Origin: Rhinopomastus cyanomelas
Lineage: Eukaryota; Chordata; Aves; Bucerotiformes; Rhinopomastidae
DNA: 64,000 bases
Direction of reading: 5' to 3'
Assembly (NCBI GenBank): GCA_013400115.1
Contig: VXBP01002533.1
Coordinates: 248,001-312,000 of the forward strand
This document shows, one piece after another, positions 38,083 through 50,500 of the stretch (its first letter is position 1; each line of letters starts with the position of its first letter). The notes under the pieces were generated by a model. That model was not told the DNA's origin. It made no database searches and was given only the letters and a program-made list of their open reading frames with translations. Made by a program: the position numbers and the translations under genes.

Positions 38083-38160
38083 CTATTATATTATATATAT
38101 TATATAATATATAACATATTATATATTATAAAATATATTATAATTGTTAATTATAAAATC
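38083..38160. repeat. AT-only palindromic low-complexity stretch
   Basis: TATTATATA-type units in both orientations form several overlapping perfect inverted repeats, almost without G or C. Such sequence can extrude cruciforms and is prone to length change and misassembly. It lies 60 bp from a rearranged CR1 containing an undetermined base. Confidence 0.9.
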
Positions 38161-38218
38161 ATAAAATTGTTAGGTACTGTTAGGAAACAGCCTGATATAC
38201 AGACCCCATCTGAACACA

Positions 38219-38393
38219 GAAGATGTTTAAAACATGCCTGGATGTGTTCCTGTATGACTTGGTCTAGGTGGTCCTGCTGTGGCAGGGGGGGTGGGCTGGG
38301 TGGTCTTTCCANGATTGGACTGGATGATCTTTCGAAGTCACTTCCAATCCCTAACGTTCTGTGATTCAGTGATAATCCCTAATGTTCTGTGAT
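38219..38393 (+). mobile_element. CR1 3' end, internally duplicated across a single N
   Basis: Plus-strand CR1 from the last ORF2 codons (GAAGATGTTTAAAACATGCC) to the tail. The UTR interval GGACTAGATGATCTTTCGA occurs twice: first as a diverged version (GGGCTGGGTGGTCTTTCC) before the N at 38312, then as a more typical version after it. The CCCTAATGTTCTGTGAT part is also present twice. Either two CR1 reads were joined, or there is a real partial tandem duplication. Confidence 0.85.
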
Positions 38394-40142
38394 AGCAATC
38401 TGACACGACATGACCCTGACCAGACATGAGTGATGTGCAAGAATGCAAGAATATGAAATCTTTAATATATGCAGGGACAACAAGATAAAAGTCCATCTCA
38501 ACCCATTTGAGGTTCCTGAAAGCTCTTTGTCTACATCAACATGTAAACTCTGAAAGTGCAGGAAGATTCATTGTAACATCAGCATAAAAAAACACTTCTG
38601 AAATGGAAAATATAAATCAGAAAGTCACTAAGGATCAGAGAGAGCAGTTACCTACTTACTGACAGGTATCTGGTTAGATATGAAGTAATCCTCTCACCTG
38701 TCCTCTAATTGACTAAGTGTTTGTGTATTAATTGTGCCTTAATTGAGAAGGGTTAGTTTTTAGGCACTGTTTAAAGTGGCTGTTGCAAACTTTGGCAAAT
38801 GCAAGACTGACTGGTCAATTCCACTGTTTGCTGGCACCTTTGAGTTTCCAAAGACTGAAGTTGAAAAGGGTGAGGTTGAGAGGCAGATGACGAGAAGAGA
38901 AAAAGAGCTGGGAAGAAATACGGAAGCACCGTAGCCAGGTGAACATCCACAATTACTTTAGCAGTTATTTCATTATTCAGAGCAAGGAGTTGCTTACTAA
39001 TAAAATGGGCATGCCTATGCCATAGGTTTAGATTTTAAAGTAATTAGAGTGTTTAAGAAGAAACAGAGTAGATAAGCAAATACTATGAAGCGGAGGCTAT
39101 TCAGGTGATGAATTTTTTTAAAAATAGATCAATTATTATAATTATTTTGTCATTGTGTGTAACCATGTTATTTGTACATGACTGGAGGACAGCGTGGTCT
39201 CCAGGGGCATTAGCAAAAGTACAACCCTGAGCTGAACTCAGATTGCACATACACTTATACAAATCATCTGTAGCTCCTTCAGAGCTGCCTCAAAACCAGA
39301 CTTAATCTTGCCAAATGTGTTGCTGCCCCATCAGAAGGTACACTGAAGGCTCTGCAGAGGATCAGGACCTGGATCACACAGCCATCCCTCAGGAAGATCA
39401 GAGCTGATCCTGTCTGCTTCACTGTTCCTTAAATTGTTCAGCTCCCATCCTAATGCAAGCAGCGAGTTGTTCCACTCCTCTTAATTCTTTTATTCTTATG
39501 AACTTCATGCCAATAGTGAATATTTGTTGTTGCAACCATAGTGATAGCAGATAGTTACTGGAAACACTCAACAAGTACTTTCAACCACTCTTGATAAAAT
39601 TTGACTATATTAGGGTATTTCTGTAGTGATGCCACAGTAGAGATAAGATACAGTGTTGAAATAATTCTTGCATCAGTTTTCAGTTATGACATTAGTGACT
39701 GTTGTTTTTAAGACTATTCCAGAAGATATGAAGACATTCTTCCATCTCAGTATTTCCCAGAGGAAACACAGCTTCTTGGTAATTTCTTCAGAGTTTGTGT
39801 TTAAGCTGTTCTGGAAAGACATCCCAGCACCTAACACATTCTGAGTGCAATGCAAATTGCCAATGTTTTGTTATACATGACTGAAATAAGTAAGGGACTT
39901 TTCTTGAGGGCACAGTGATAAAGGAGCATTTGTTTTACTTCCAGAGAAATTTGGGTTTGTTTTTTTTACCTGACATGAAGAATGGAAAAGAAAATGAAAA
40001 ACATAATAGGGATGAGGAAGGAAAAAATTATTTCTATTTTCCAATTAAAAGTGAGTAAAATAGTCTTGACTCTACAGTAGAATAGAATGGACCCAATGAA
40101 ATGTTGTGTGAATGTGGAATCTAATGATTTTAAAAAATTCAA
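38394..40142. other. Unique non-coding DNA
   Basis: About 1.75 kb of AT-rich DNA. No repeat or gene is recognised. Confidence 0.45.
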
Positions 40143-40633
40143 AGAATCACAGAGCATCAGGGATTGGAAGGGACCTTGAAAGATCACTCTGTAGCTGTTG
40201 CTCAAAGTGATTTAATGAAAGGACAAAGCCTGTCTTCACAACCTTGCTTGAAAGCAGAACCTTTCTTAAAACTATACCAATCCCCCTGCCACAGCAGGAT
40301 CACCTGGACCAAGTTGCACAGGAACATATCCAGGTGGGTCTTAAACCTCTCCAGGGAAGGAGACTCCACAACTCCCCTGGGCAGCCCCTTTCGGTGCTCT
40401 GTCACCCTCACCATGAGTTCCTTCTCATGCTGATGTGGAACCTCCTGTGTTACAGCTGACATCCATTGGCCCTTATCCTATCACTAGATGACACTGAGAA
40501 GAGCCTGGATCCATCCTCTTGATGTTCCTTTTTTCCAAGCTTCATGAGGCCCAGCTCCTGCAGCCTTTCCTTCCACTTCCTTCATCAGTGTTCCACTTCC
40601 TTCATCATCCTTGTTGCTCCTCACTGGACTTCT
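40143..40633 (-). mobile_element. CR1 LINE fragment interrupted by a foreign 89-bp insert
   Basis: Minus strand, dominant subfamily. The 3' tail and TTGGAAGGGACCTTGAAAG run to 40184. CR1 resumes at about 40276 with CCAATCCCCCTGCCACAGC, the hairpin, and the inverted ORF2 C-terminal part. Between them the expected CTAGT is replaced by 40185-40273, which is not CR1. Near 40571-40610 the block TTCCACTTCCTTCATCA occurs twice in tandem, replacing part of the normal sequence. It is truncated near 40633. Confidence 0.93.
40185..40273 (+). repeat. Copy B of the 89-bp duplication, inserted in CR1
   Basis: Gapless match to 30703-30791 in the same orientation, with 7 mismatches. It replaces about 5 bp of CR1, has no target-site duplication and no 3' tail. 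This looks like templated filler from break repair rather than transposition. Confidence 0.9.
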
Positions 40634-40646
40634 TTTATATTTTTAT

Positions 40647-40835
40647 CATAGAAACATTAGGGATTGAAAGGGACCTCGAAACATCCTCTAGTCCAATCCC
40701 CCTGCAACAGCAGGATTATCTAGACCAAGTCACACAGGGCGGGTCTTAACACATCCAGGCGGGTCTTAAACCTCTCCAGTGAAGGAGAGTCCACAGCCTC
40801 CCTGGGCAGCCTGTTCCAGTGCTCTGTCACACTCA
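40647..40835 (-). mobile_element. CR1 3' end stacked behind the previous one
   Basis: Minus strand: tail CATAGAAACATTAGGG, UTR, hairpin (CTGCAACAGCAGG), and the inverted end of ORF2 as far as CTCTGTCACACTCAT. The string GCGGGTCTTAA occurs twice (about 40739 and 40760), a small internal duplication not seen in the other copies. Confidence 0.94.
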
Positions 40836-43800
40836 TCTGTTCTGCCCTCTTGCACATTCTACTGCTTGTTCGGATACGTAACATCCACGCCCGTACACTT
40901 GTACTGGTCTATGATGGGCACCTCCCACAGGCTGTGAGAAGCAGAACGTATCTATTGATGATCCAGCAAACTGCTCTACTGGCTTTGGAGGGGGCCTTGA
41001 GGAAGAGTAAAGTTGCAAGTGGATCCATAAGGAAAGGAGAGTGGGTCTCAAAACTAATAATCAAGTTCTCCAATGAATCCTTTCGTGGAAGTAGTTGTTT
41101 AACAGGAAAAGATAAGATAGAAATAGTCAACAAAAAGAGATAAAAGCTTTATTGAAAGGCATAGCAGGATTAACAGTCCTGTAATTGAGTCCACAGCAGG
41201 AAATCAGAGCAGAGAGCTTGTTTTCTTTGGGATGTGAGAAATTCTGGAGATGTAAAACTGATGGAGCATGAAAAGCTTTGAATTTTAGTCAGTGTAGTGA
41301 GGCTGTGAGCTGGCTAAGGAAAAATACAGTACAGAAGGTCCAACCCAAAGTTTTAGCAGAAATTGATTACAGTTGGATGTCATTTGCCTCTTCTCAATGT
41401 ACTCAATGTACTGGAGTTTCTTTGCAACTCACTTTACCCAGACATTTTCTGTCTTCCCTTCTCACATCTGCGTTTGGCTGCTTTAATTTCCTTAAGTGAA
41501 CAGACCAAGAGAAAAGCATCACATTAGAGAACATCTACACTGCTCTGAGTACTGGCAAGTACAAAAGCCCCAGACCAGAAAATGGCAGAAAACACAGTAG
41601 AGCTCAGCAGAACTGAACATATCACTCTCTCCAGATTTCCCATGACGTTAGAAATGAATAAGAATTGTTCAAAAGTGGAGAAATTTAGTGATGAAGAGTA
41701 CAAAGAAGAAAATTAACATATCTAAGGCATCTTCTGTCTGGGGACCTGACCGTTTTGACCGGGACATGCATAAAACTGATGTAATGTAAAATGATAAACC
41801 CTCAGCCTTCCCAGCCCCCCAAAGTTCCAGTAAATTCCTTCTGTGCTACAGGCAGAAAAATAATACTTCCAATAATTATTTTTTCAATGAAAATGTAGTC
41901 CTGCTTTTTTAATTATAATTTTTAAAAAAAACCAAAAGCAAACCCCCAAGAATTCTAATATCAAGACTATTTTGTTTCACATATCTAGGCTGACTGTCAT
42001 TTTCTGTGGCAGTTGGCAAACAGCAATAACCCATTTTATGACCTGTGCAAAAGGCACTAAGTGGTTCAAATTTATGAATTCCTGGGCAGATCACAAAAGC
42101 AGCTGCCCCACACAGTGTTCTCACCCCTGAAGCCAAAAGCACTGAAGGAGATGCTGCGGAAGTCAGTGAGATGATGAAAGCTTTCCAAAGAACCTTTCCA
42201 CACGGGTCAGCGCAGAAGGGGCCAAGCACTGACCAGCTCTCAGATTTTCACTGAGTCACTCTTTAGATAAATTTTTTAAGAGGAGGAAAATTGAAACCTG
42301 GGTGCAAGTGCAGAGGAGGGTTATCTTTTCATGCTCTGGGAATGATAACAAGGTGACAGGTTCTGCTCGCATGACATTAAGCCCCTGGTATTTCTGGAAC
42401 CGGACTGCTGTCTCTTGGCACAGTCCCCGGGACGCCTAGCTGCAATATTTTTTGTGTTGTTGTTGCATAAAATAAATAGGTTTTCTCAGACTTTTCCTCA
42501 GCTCCTGCTTTTCCAGATTTGCCAAAAATGTCACCCACCTACATGATTTCCATGCCAGAGGCTGTGCAAAGCCTGAGATTGAGCCACAAGCAGAGTTTAG
42601 CAGCTCCTAAGGGGTTAAACTAGCTGTTCTGAGCTGAGCCAATTTCACTTTGTGTGTTCTGCAGTGCAGTGAAAGTTAATTCATTCTAAAGCACAGAGCT
42701 TTCCAGCAACACTGTTAATATTATAATGTTCCTTTGCTGCACTGTCCTAGCTAGTTTATTAGATGAGAGAAAAATACAGATGTCCTGACAGGCAGAGTTG
42801 TACCTACCCACACCGGCAAAATACTCATGAAAATTACTTCGAATCTTTTTTCCTGCTTTTTTATGCAGAATTGCAAGCTCCTTTAAAATTCCATAGTGGT
42901 TATTTTGGTTTTTAGTAGAATCGTTGACTGCCTTTGATAGAGGGCAGTTGGGTGTTTTTATTTCAATAAAAAGGCATGCCCTTCTGTTGGGTGATGACAG
43001 AGTTTCTCTTCTTTGAGCTGCAGCAGAATTTCCTGAATTAAAGGGTAATTGGGTTAGATGGGTGGTGCATTTAAAGATACAGAAAGAGTGAATACGGCAA
43101 AAATAGTAACACAAAGAGAGACTCTACAGCTGCTGTTTCTAACAACAGGAAAGCAAAACAATCCAATAGTCCTGGAGTGATTGCTGGGGAAAATATAAAA
43201 CCCAGTTGATCCCACGTGGGATAGCTGTAAAGAAACAAAATAAAATAAAAATACAAGAATTAAAAAAACCCCACAAATTAAAAGAAAACAAGATGCTTCT
43301 TTATGGAATGGAGTGAATGTTGACAGCACATTCAGTCAAATGCATTTATGGGGCAGTCTCATGCCTGTGTGAGCTCTACTAGTCAGATGAAGGCAGAAAC
43401 AGTTTATTACAACATACAAAGGGCACTGAGAATGTCCTCTGACTGGATGAACTTGAGCAGTAGACAAGTTGAGAATAAAGGTACCAATAAAAGATTTAAC
43501 ACCTTGTCTTCCATTTCACAGCTCTGAATTCTAGTGACTTTTGCATTATTTAAAGCTCAGGTGGTGCCTGTATCTTGTCCATGTTTAAGTCTCCCCAACT
43601 TCTGTATAAGACAATTGACTGCAGTCTCATTCCAAGGCCTTATCCTGTAAACACATTTAGAACGTTGTCATTATCACAGCACCAACATATCTGAAAATCC
43701 ACACAGACAAATAACATCCTGCCTTACCCAATAAACCACTCAGCTTATCTCCAGAGCAGTGGCTGCCGTGACCTCCTGTGGCTGAGGAGACCACAGCAAA

Positions 43801-44430
43801 ACCTACTGCACTTTTCAGAAGTCCTGGTGAAGTGGGACCAGGAGGACAATGTCCCAACTGAGCCAGACTGGTGCCAACTCAAACGGCCAAGCCACCAAGC
43901 AACTGGAAAGGAAGATGACCATACCCAAAGAAAATCACCCAAGGAAGGGGAGGTAGATGTGGTCGTTCCTGTTCCTCAGCACAAGTCTCTTTTGGCAAGC
44001 ATATAAAATTTTAACCCTTCTAAATGTCCTGCTGTAATGATTTTACTCTTTCTTACGAGAGTTTCAATCCCCCAGAATAGTTTTTTATACCCCAAAATAT
44101 CTTCCTTTGCTATTACAGGAGATTAATTAGTAAAAGAGGAAGATGTTAATGCAGTAAAGGTCACATCATCCTGATTACAGCCAGCCAGTAAAGCAGAATT
44201 CTTATCTCTGCCAAGAGACAATCGTACAAACCTGAGAAGTTTGTATTTCATTTTATTAAAATGGACAGAGATTTCCATTTCTTTACTATTAATCCCTAGA
44301 AATCTTCACAGTTCCCTTTCATACCATGCTAACTAGCTGGAATTAATATGGCAGTGCCCACCCTTGAACCTCCAACCTCAGGGTTGTGTGAAGTGAAACA
44401 ATCGTTTCTCTTGTCCTCCACCTTTTGTTT
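40836..44430. other. Unique non-coding DNA
   Basis: About 3.6 kb with no CR1. The 42260-42690 part has a texture like conserved non-coding DNA (low repetition, several CpGs), but no specific motif is decisive. Frames at 42686-43114 and 41909-42229 (minus) have no recognised domain. Confidence 0.4.
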
Positions 44431-44570
44431 AGAATCATGGAATTATTAGGGATTGGAAGGGACCCCGAAAGATCATCTAGTCCAAGCCCCCTGCCACAGC
44501 AGGTTACCTTCACTGGAGAAGTTATAGAATCACAGAATCACTCAGGGTTGGAAGGGACCACCTGATCATC
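44431..44570 (-). mobile_element. Chimeric CR1: mini-CR1 with inverted piece plus second-subfamily tail
   Basis: Reading plus coordinates, 44431-44506 is a minus-strand CR1 tail and hairpin. 44507-44524 (CCTTCACTGGAGAAGTTA) is CR1 sequence in the opposite (plus) orientation. 44525-44570 is the 3' tail of a second CR1 subfamily on the minus strand (CACTCAGGGTTGGAAGGGAC). The same three-part order with the same junctions recurs at 63203-63345. Inversion of a nearby 5' segment is the signature of twin priming. Confidence 0.88.
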
Positions 44571-47500
44571 CAAAAGGTGTTTCTCAAAAGGTGTTTTCTG
44601 AGCATTTCTCTACGGGCAACTAGAAACTTCATTTCCTTGCAACTCTCTGCATCCTGCAGCTCAGTCATTGTTCTGTTTATTTACCAGGAGCCAACTGCCT
44701 GTTCATGCTCAGCAAATGTAGGCAAAGACGAGTGTCCTGCCCTGAGGAGCTTGTAGGCTAATTCAGACAGTCTTATACCTTGGAAGGTGGTCATGTTTGA
44801 GATAAAATCTTCAGGCCTGATGTTGTGATTAATCTCAAACCACAAGGTTGATATTGTTGATTGCAGAAATACTACTTCTAGGACTAAATCATAAAGTGCA
44901 AAAGTGCTCATAAAGTAAAGGGCTGATTTTAAAATGTGACATGGAATAGCCATATTCTCTTTGATAAACAAATCCTAGAAGGGTTGGCAAAAATGCTACG
45001 AAGGAGGAAAAATATGCATCCATTTCACAGAGATGATCTTGCCATCATATGAAGAAGAGAAGAATCAGAATTTGGGAATTTTTAATGAAAATGGAATGTC
45101 TCCCTCCTAGATGCTTTTCTTAGGTTGACATGATTGATTAACTCAAATAACTTGGATTATCGGCATCAAAATGCCATTAAGATGCTTCTAGTCAAGATTA
45201 ACAGTGAAATCTCTTCGTGTTTATTTTTAGTTCAGAAGCTGGAAGCTGACAGGTAGCCATTTCTTACAGTTTCACTGAAGTACAGGGCCAAGAGTAAGAA
45301 GGGTGCAGGACTTTGTCTCTTTCACACACTGATATGAAATGATATCCCTTAGAGGTGAGATGAAGAGGCATGGAAAAGTAGGGAAGAAGGTGATTGAACA
45401 CAGAGAGGGAAGGAGCCCTCTCCCTTGCTCATCCTGCTATGAACAAGCCTTCTGCAGTAGTTTACAGGGCACCCAGACTGCAGCAATGTTTCCTGGATAT
45501 ATTTCTATGTTTCTTGGATATAGAGATCATCATGTGTGAGCTCTCAGGCTAATACAATTGACCTTTCCAAAAATAACCGTGCCCGAGCGTAGCGCAATGG
45601 TTGGACAGCTTGGGCCATAGCTTGCTCTAGCCATGGCTTAAAGAGGCAGATTTCTGTTGAATGTCTGAGGATCACTCAATTCTTTTTAATTTCTCTTCAG
45701 TATTGGCTGGTGGCTGCTACACCCAACCTACTGCACCACCCACACCCGTCCTCTTAGTTTCTGGGTTGCCAAGCCACCATTTCCCAGATTTTGCCCTGAA
45801 AATTCCCTGTTGGAGTATTTCTCCCCAAGCAGTTTCCAGTGGAGACAATATATGGGCCAGTCTACAGAACAAGACTGCTGCTGCCACTCAGTATCTTACT
45901 GGCTCTCAGGATCACTGTCAAAACAAGATATTGACATTGCTGCTGGATTGGCATCAGAAACTGCTTCTGTGGCTACCGCTGCTTTACTGATTTACTGCTG
46001 CTTTTAGAGAAAGGGTGAGTTTGGGAGTAGGGAAGTGACTGAAATGCATCATTGTCTGCAACTAATATAAAACATCAGTCCAGCACTGCAGTGGGAGGAA
46101 CAGAAAAACAATACCTGTCTGCTGTGCTGAGAGAACCTCTCTAAGTGCTTTCACTTCCTATATTGCTTTCACAAAACATGCTCTTTGCTCTGATTCAGGC
46201 TGCAGCAGGCATATCTTCAAACAAACAAATTAATAAGCTCTTCCTCGTGAGGACAGACTGACTTCAAGTGTGACTTCAAGTGTCTGCGCTGAACCAGTTT
46301 TAAACGATGCACACTCATCTGAATAAAAAGTGAACAAAAATGGGGCAGCGCAAGAGAGTAGTGGAAATATCCAGGCACTAAGTCAAAATAAACTTGGAAA
46401 CTAAAGGTACAGTGCTGGAATGAAACAAAGAGGGGAAAAAGCCCCGAACAACAAACCCGCAGAATAAAGCGCTGAAGTCAAGACATTGAAATGGAAACGC
46501 TGACACCAGATGGGAAAAGCGAGACAAAAGCCAAAGCAAACAGAGACCTGAAAGCATGTCTGTGTTTAATGTGCCAAACACTTTTTGCCCAAAGGTTTGC
46601 CATGCTTACCTTTTTATTTGTAGGTAGATTTCCATAGTTTTTTGCAAGCACAAGTGTAAAAGGCTGCTTTAATGGTAATTAGGAAACATGATGCAGAATA
46701 AGACATGAGAAAGCAAAAGGCCAAAGATGGGACAAGGAACAAGAGAGGGATTTTTGAAAGGAAGCTGGAAGACACATGGACATCTCAAGTTATGTAGATA
46801 ACATAGCACTGGGCAGATATTACTTGGTTTATGTTGAAAGAGCTCCTACACACAGCAGACCCAGCATGGAAGCAGCCCTACATCTGGAGTAAAAGCTCCT
46901 GCTCGTGCTGTTTGTACATAATGACCCGGACACAGTGTGAATGCCCTGCTTGGCCGTGCTACCCGACTCAGGAGTAGCTAAGAAAAGATTTTCCAGCGTG
47001 ACTAGTAATATACACCAGTGGTTATAAAGCATGAAATACAGCAGACTGTGTCATGGGCAAGACGGAATGGAGAAGTTTCCAGTATTCAAAGATTTTAGCA
47101 ACAGTCATGGTAAAGAAAGTGAAGGTATGAGAAATGCTGTGCAAACAACCACGGCTTTGTTGTAGCAGATTATGCTGTCTGCAATCCTTCACTTGAACAC
47201 AGACATTTACTTCTCAGTCTGGGAGTAGAGAACAACTGCTATTTGTTATATGCAATTGGCATCCTGAAGAAATCTCTTTTGTGTTGGATACAGCACTCAT
47301 TCTCTTCACCATTACAGTATAGGTGCATGGGTGAAAAGAGGAGTCGGGAGACAAGTATGACACTGGTTTCATGGGAGGTGCCTTTGCTCGTGGAGAGGCA
47401 GACAGATTCCATTGTACCCTTTTCACACAGATTAGTGTGAGTGTACTTACAGCATAGCCGTGTAAAATAATTGTGTATCGAGCCTATCGGAGTTATAATC

Positions 47501-50500
47501 TGTATTATGTTACAGCTTTGCTCTGGTTTTATGCATTAAAATCTAAGCAGCAGAGTGAACATTTGAAGAACTCTGTAAAATCTTTTCAGAGCCCTAGCTA
47601 CATTTAGATATTATAATATAAATGCAAAACTTTCATCTTTAGAATGTTCTTATGCAAATCCCACTGAGTAGGGAAGCGAGTACACAGAGACACAGAGTAC
47701 AGGCGCGGGGATGTGGCAGAGGACGGACATAAACACGTTGGAAGGCCCATATCTGAAACCTGGCAGGACTATGTGCTGGGTTTTCCTGCATTTCAGACAC
47801 AGGGGAAAGCTTGTTTCATAGGTAAATAATACATAGATACATAATGCAAAGTACTATTTATCATTTAAAATTGGCCGACTTTAATCAATCAGTTTAAACA
47901 ATGCGGTTAGCACCAGCAAGTGGTTCAAGTTTATTTTGTCTTCTCCCACCTCTTTCTCTTTGTTTGTTGCTTCAAGTAATGCTCTAGGGCATCCCAGAGT
48001 TCCCTTTTGTCTCACTTTCTCCAGTGCATCTTCTCCTGCTTGGTGATTTTTTCCAGTCATAATTGCAAAGAGAATGCAGAATTTTTAAGGCAGTTAAGAC
48101 ACATTTAAATGACCAACTGTTTTATTTTCTGTTTAATCTTCTCATTTCCTTTGTGCCTCTCTTCATCTCCCCATTCCTTCTGCACTATAGCACTGCTGAA
48201 CTTTAATAAAGCGATGCTGGATCTAAGTCTAGACAGTTACATTCAGGCTATGAACACACAGTCAAAATTTTTGCTAGGAATTGATAGGTTGGTTAACCCA
48301 AAAATTGAGATAATCTTTAGTACCTCTAAAAGCAGATATTTGAACTGTTTCTACCCAATCTACTGCATAATGGAACGGGCTGAACTGGTACCTTTTTCTT
48401 TCTGCACCTATTCGCATCACAATTGTTCTCTCAGAAAGTGATTTGTTTTGTGCTGCTTTCCATTCACATCACGACCCAATCAAACCACGGAATATAGGAA
48501 AGATCAAAGCAGTACAGCACACTCGCCTACAGTAATTCACAGAATATATGAGGCATTAAAATTTTCATTCCTCATTCTCGTAAGGAAGACTATAAAGGTA
48601 ACAGAAAATGATGCAGAATATGAATCTGTTCTTGAGACAATGATTGTATCAAGAATAGGAAAACAGTATAAGGCAACAGGCCCTTTCTTGTTGCTGTCTT
48701 TATCACACACAATGCAGCCCTTGCTTGTGTCGTCCACACTTTTATTTCCTTTTCATATTCTCCTGGTATGTTTTCTTAAACAGAAAGCAGAACGAAGGAA
48801 AAAAATCTGACACATCTTCGCAGAGGGTAATAATTTCTCCTCTTGAAATGTCTGGTTTTACTTAGAAAAATTCTGCCCAGTACATAATAGAAAAGAAGGG
48901 GACAGAAACAATAAAAGTTGTAATGGAAATGGTTTAACACACAGTCCTGGTCTGAGCTACATCTACAGACTAGATCTTAACATGCAAAAGGAGTCTGGAA
49001 TTGGGAATAGATGGAAATAGTCAACGAAAACGAAAGTCTGGCAGCACTTTGAAAAGACAAGTTCTGCAACACCCAAGTGCTGTGTTGGAAGATCCATACA
49101 AACATGGATGCAAGATTAAGAAAGCGCCTACAAAATCGTTTCGGACCAGAATTTTTAACCAGACAATTGCTTTTTTTCTGTCTTCTTCTTTTCTGTCTAA
49201 TTTTGATTTGAATGTGGAAAACAGGTGTCCTATTCCAGCGACTCCATCCGCGTTCCTGGAAGCTTTTTCTCCATTGCAGGGGATTCTGGCTCACAGAGGA
49301 TTTACACAGAATTGTGTCAGAAGAAGAGCAAATCAGAGGATCGCGAGCAGGCTGCGGCATTTCAGCTCCATGCCACTAGCACCTGAAGTGCTTTAGAGGT
49401 GGCACCTGTAAATCACGGCACAATTTGGCCCTCATTGTACCAAACCAATACAACACATTTAATGGCAAGGTCCCGTTCAGTCACAGGTGTGTTCTTACAG
49501 TCATTCACATACCTGTTCACACCCACTGAGGGATCTGACCACTGTTGTTGTACCTTATCTCAAGAACATCATTTTTACCACCTGGCTGACTCATTTGTGT
49601 TTGGCTGCTCAGATTCACCATCACTTCCATAAGTTCTGACCTTGAAAGCCGTACTTCAAAATAAAACTATCTTGCTTTGGGGTTCTGTCACTGTTAGTAT
49701 GTATTTGGTTCTGGTAGGGGGTTTTGGAGCACTTCAAGGGCACCTTGTATGGTTTTTATTTCATGTCTCATACCTATTGCCTGGTCACAATCAAGTGAGT
49801 TTTTATGCCACCATCTATTTGAATACACCCTGTACACCCCTGTGTGTATTGGGCAATCAATATTAACTGCTTTCCTCACTCTTGTGTTACACAAAAAATG
49901 TTGCTTTAAAGTACAATTTCAATAGTTAATAAAAATTAGCAGAAAGCAAACATTCCTCTTTGCTGGGCATCAGACTTGCTTGTTACAAGGCCATCTGCAA
50001 TCAGATGTCCTACAAAGGCAAAATACTACTTGTTGTGTATAAGAAGTCTTAAAAATTAACTTATCAGAAGCAAAATAGGTAAATCTTTAACAACCAGAGA
50101 AAGACAATGGTGCAATCAACCATATTTAAATGTCACATGTGATTAGATAATATTCCATTTGAAATTCAGTTTGTTAAGCTGAATTGAGATGGCAGACTCT
50201 GCTAGCTGTGAAAGGACCATCTGCTAACCTTGAGAATCTACGTATCTATCAAGAATATGAGAAATCAATAGGAAATATTAACATCATCTGCATGTTTCCC
50301 CTCTCGATATCAATGTCAGTGTGAGGAACTACTGAGGAATCTTGATGACAGTGTTGCAGACATTTTCCATCTGCTTTGCATCCAGTCTTAAGATTTAGGA
50401 CTTTCATGTCCCTTTGGAGTTTTCAGGCTCACAAACATGTAAAAGAGGTCCCAGTGATCACCCAGCTAGAGTGATGTGTAGAACAGACATCTGATTTGCT

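Larger units (their letters stand above)
34091..38218. other. Unique DNA with simple repeats
   Basis: No gene is recognised. A T15 run lies at 34419-34433 and a (CA)n run at 36615-36646. A G-rich segment lies near 36795-36810, and an almost pure A/T stretch at 38083-38160. A 9-bp inverted repeat (AAATCAGCT/AGCTGATTT, 10-nt loop) lies at 36906-36933. The right end borders a CR1. Confidence 0.5.

Noticed and set aside
45581..45640. tRNA-like or old tRNA-derived SINE start (TAGCGCAATGG resembles an A box)
   Set aside because: No B box follows and no cloverleaf can be drawn. The similarity is limited to about 20 bp.
49001..49396. 131-codon plus frame with a 127-codon minus frame opposite, as a possible exon
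   Set aside because: No domain is recognised and neither strand is favoured. The length is within chance expectation. It could be revisited if RNA reads map here.
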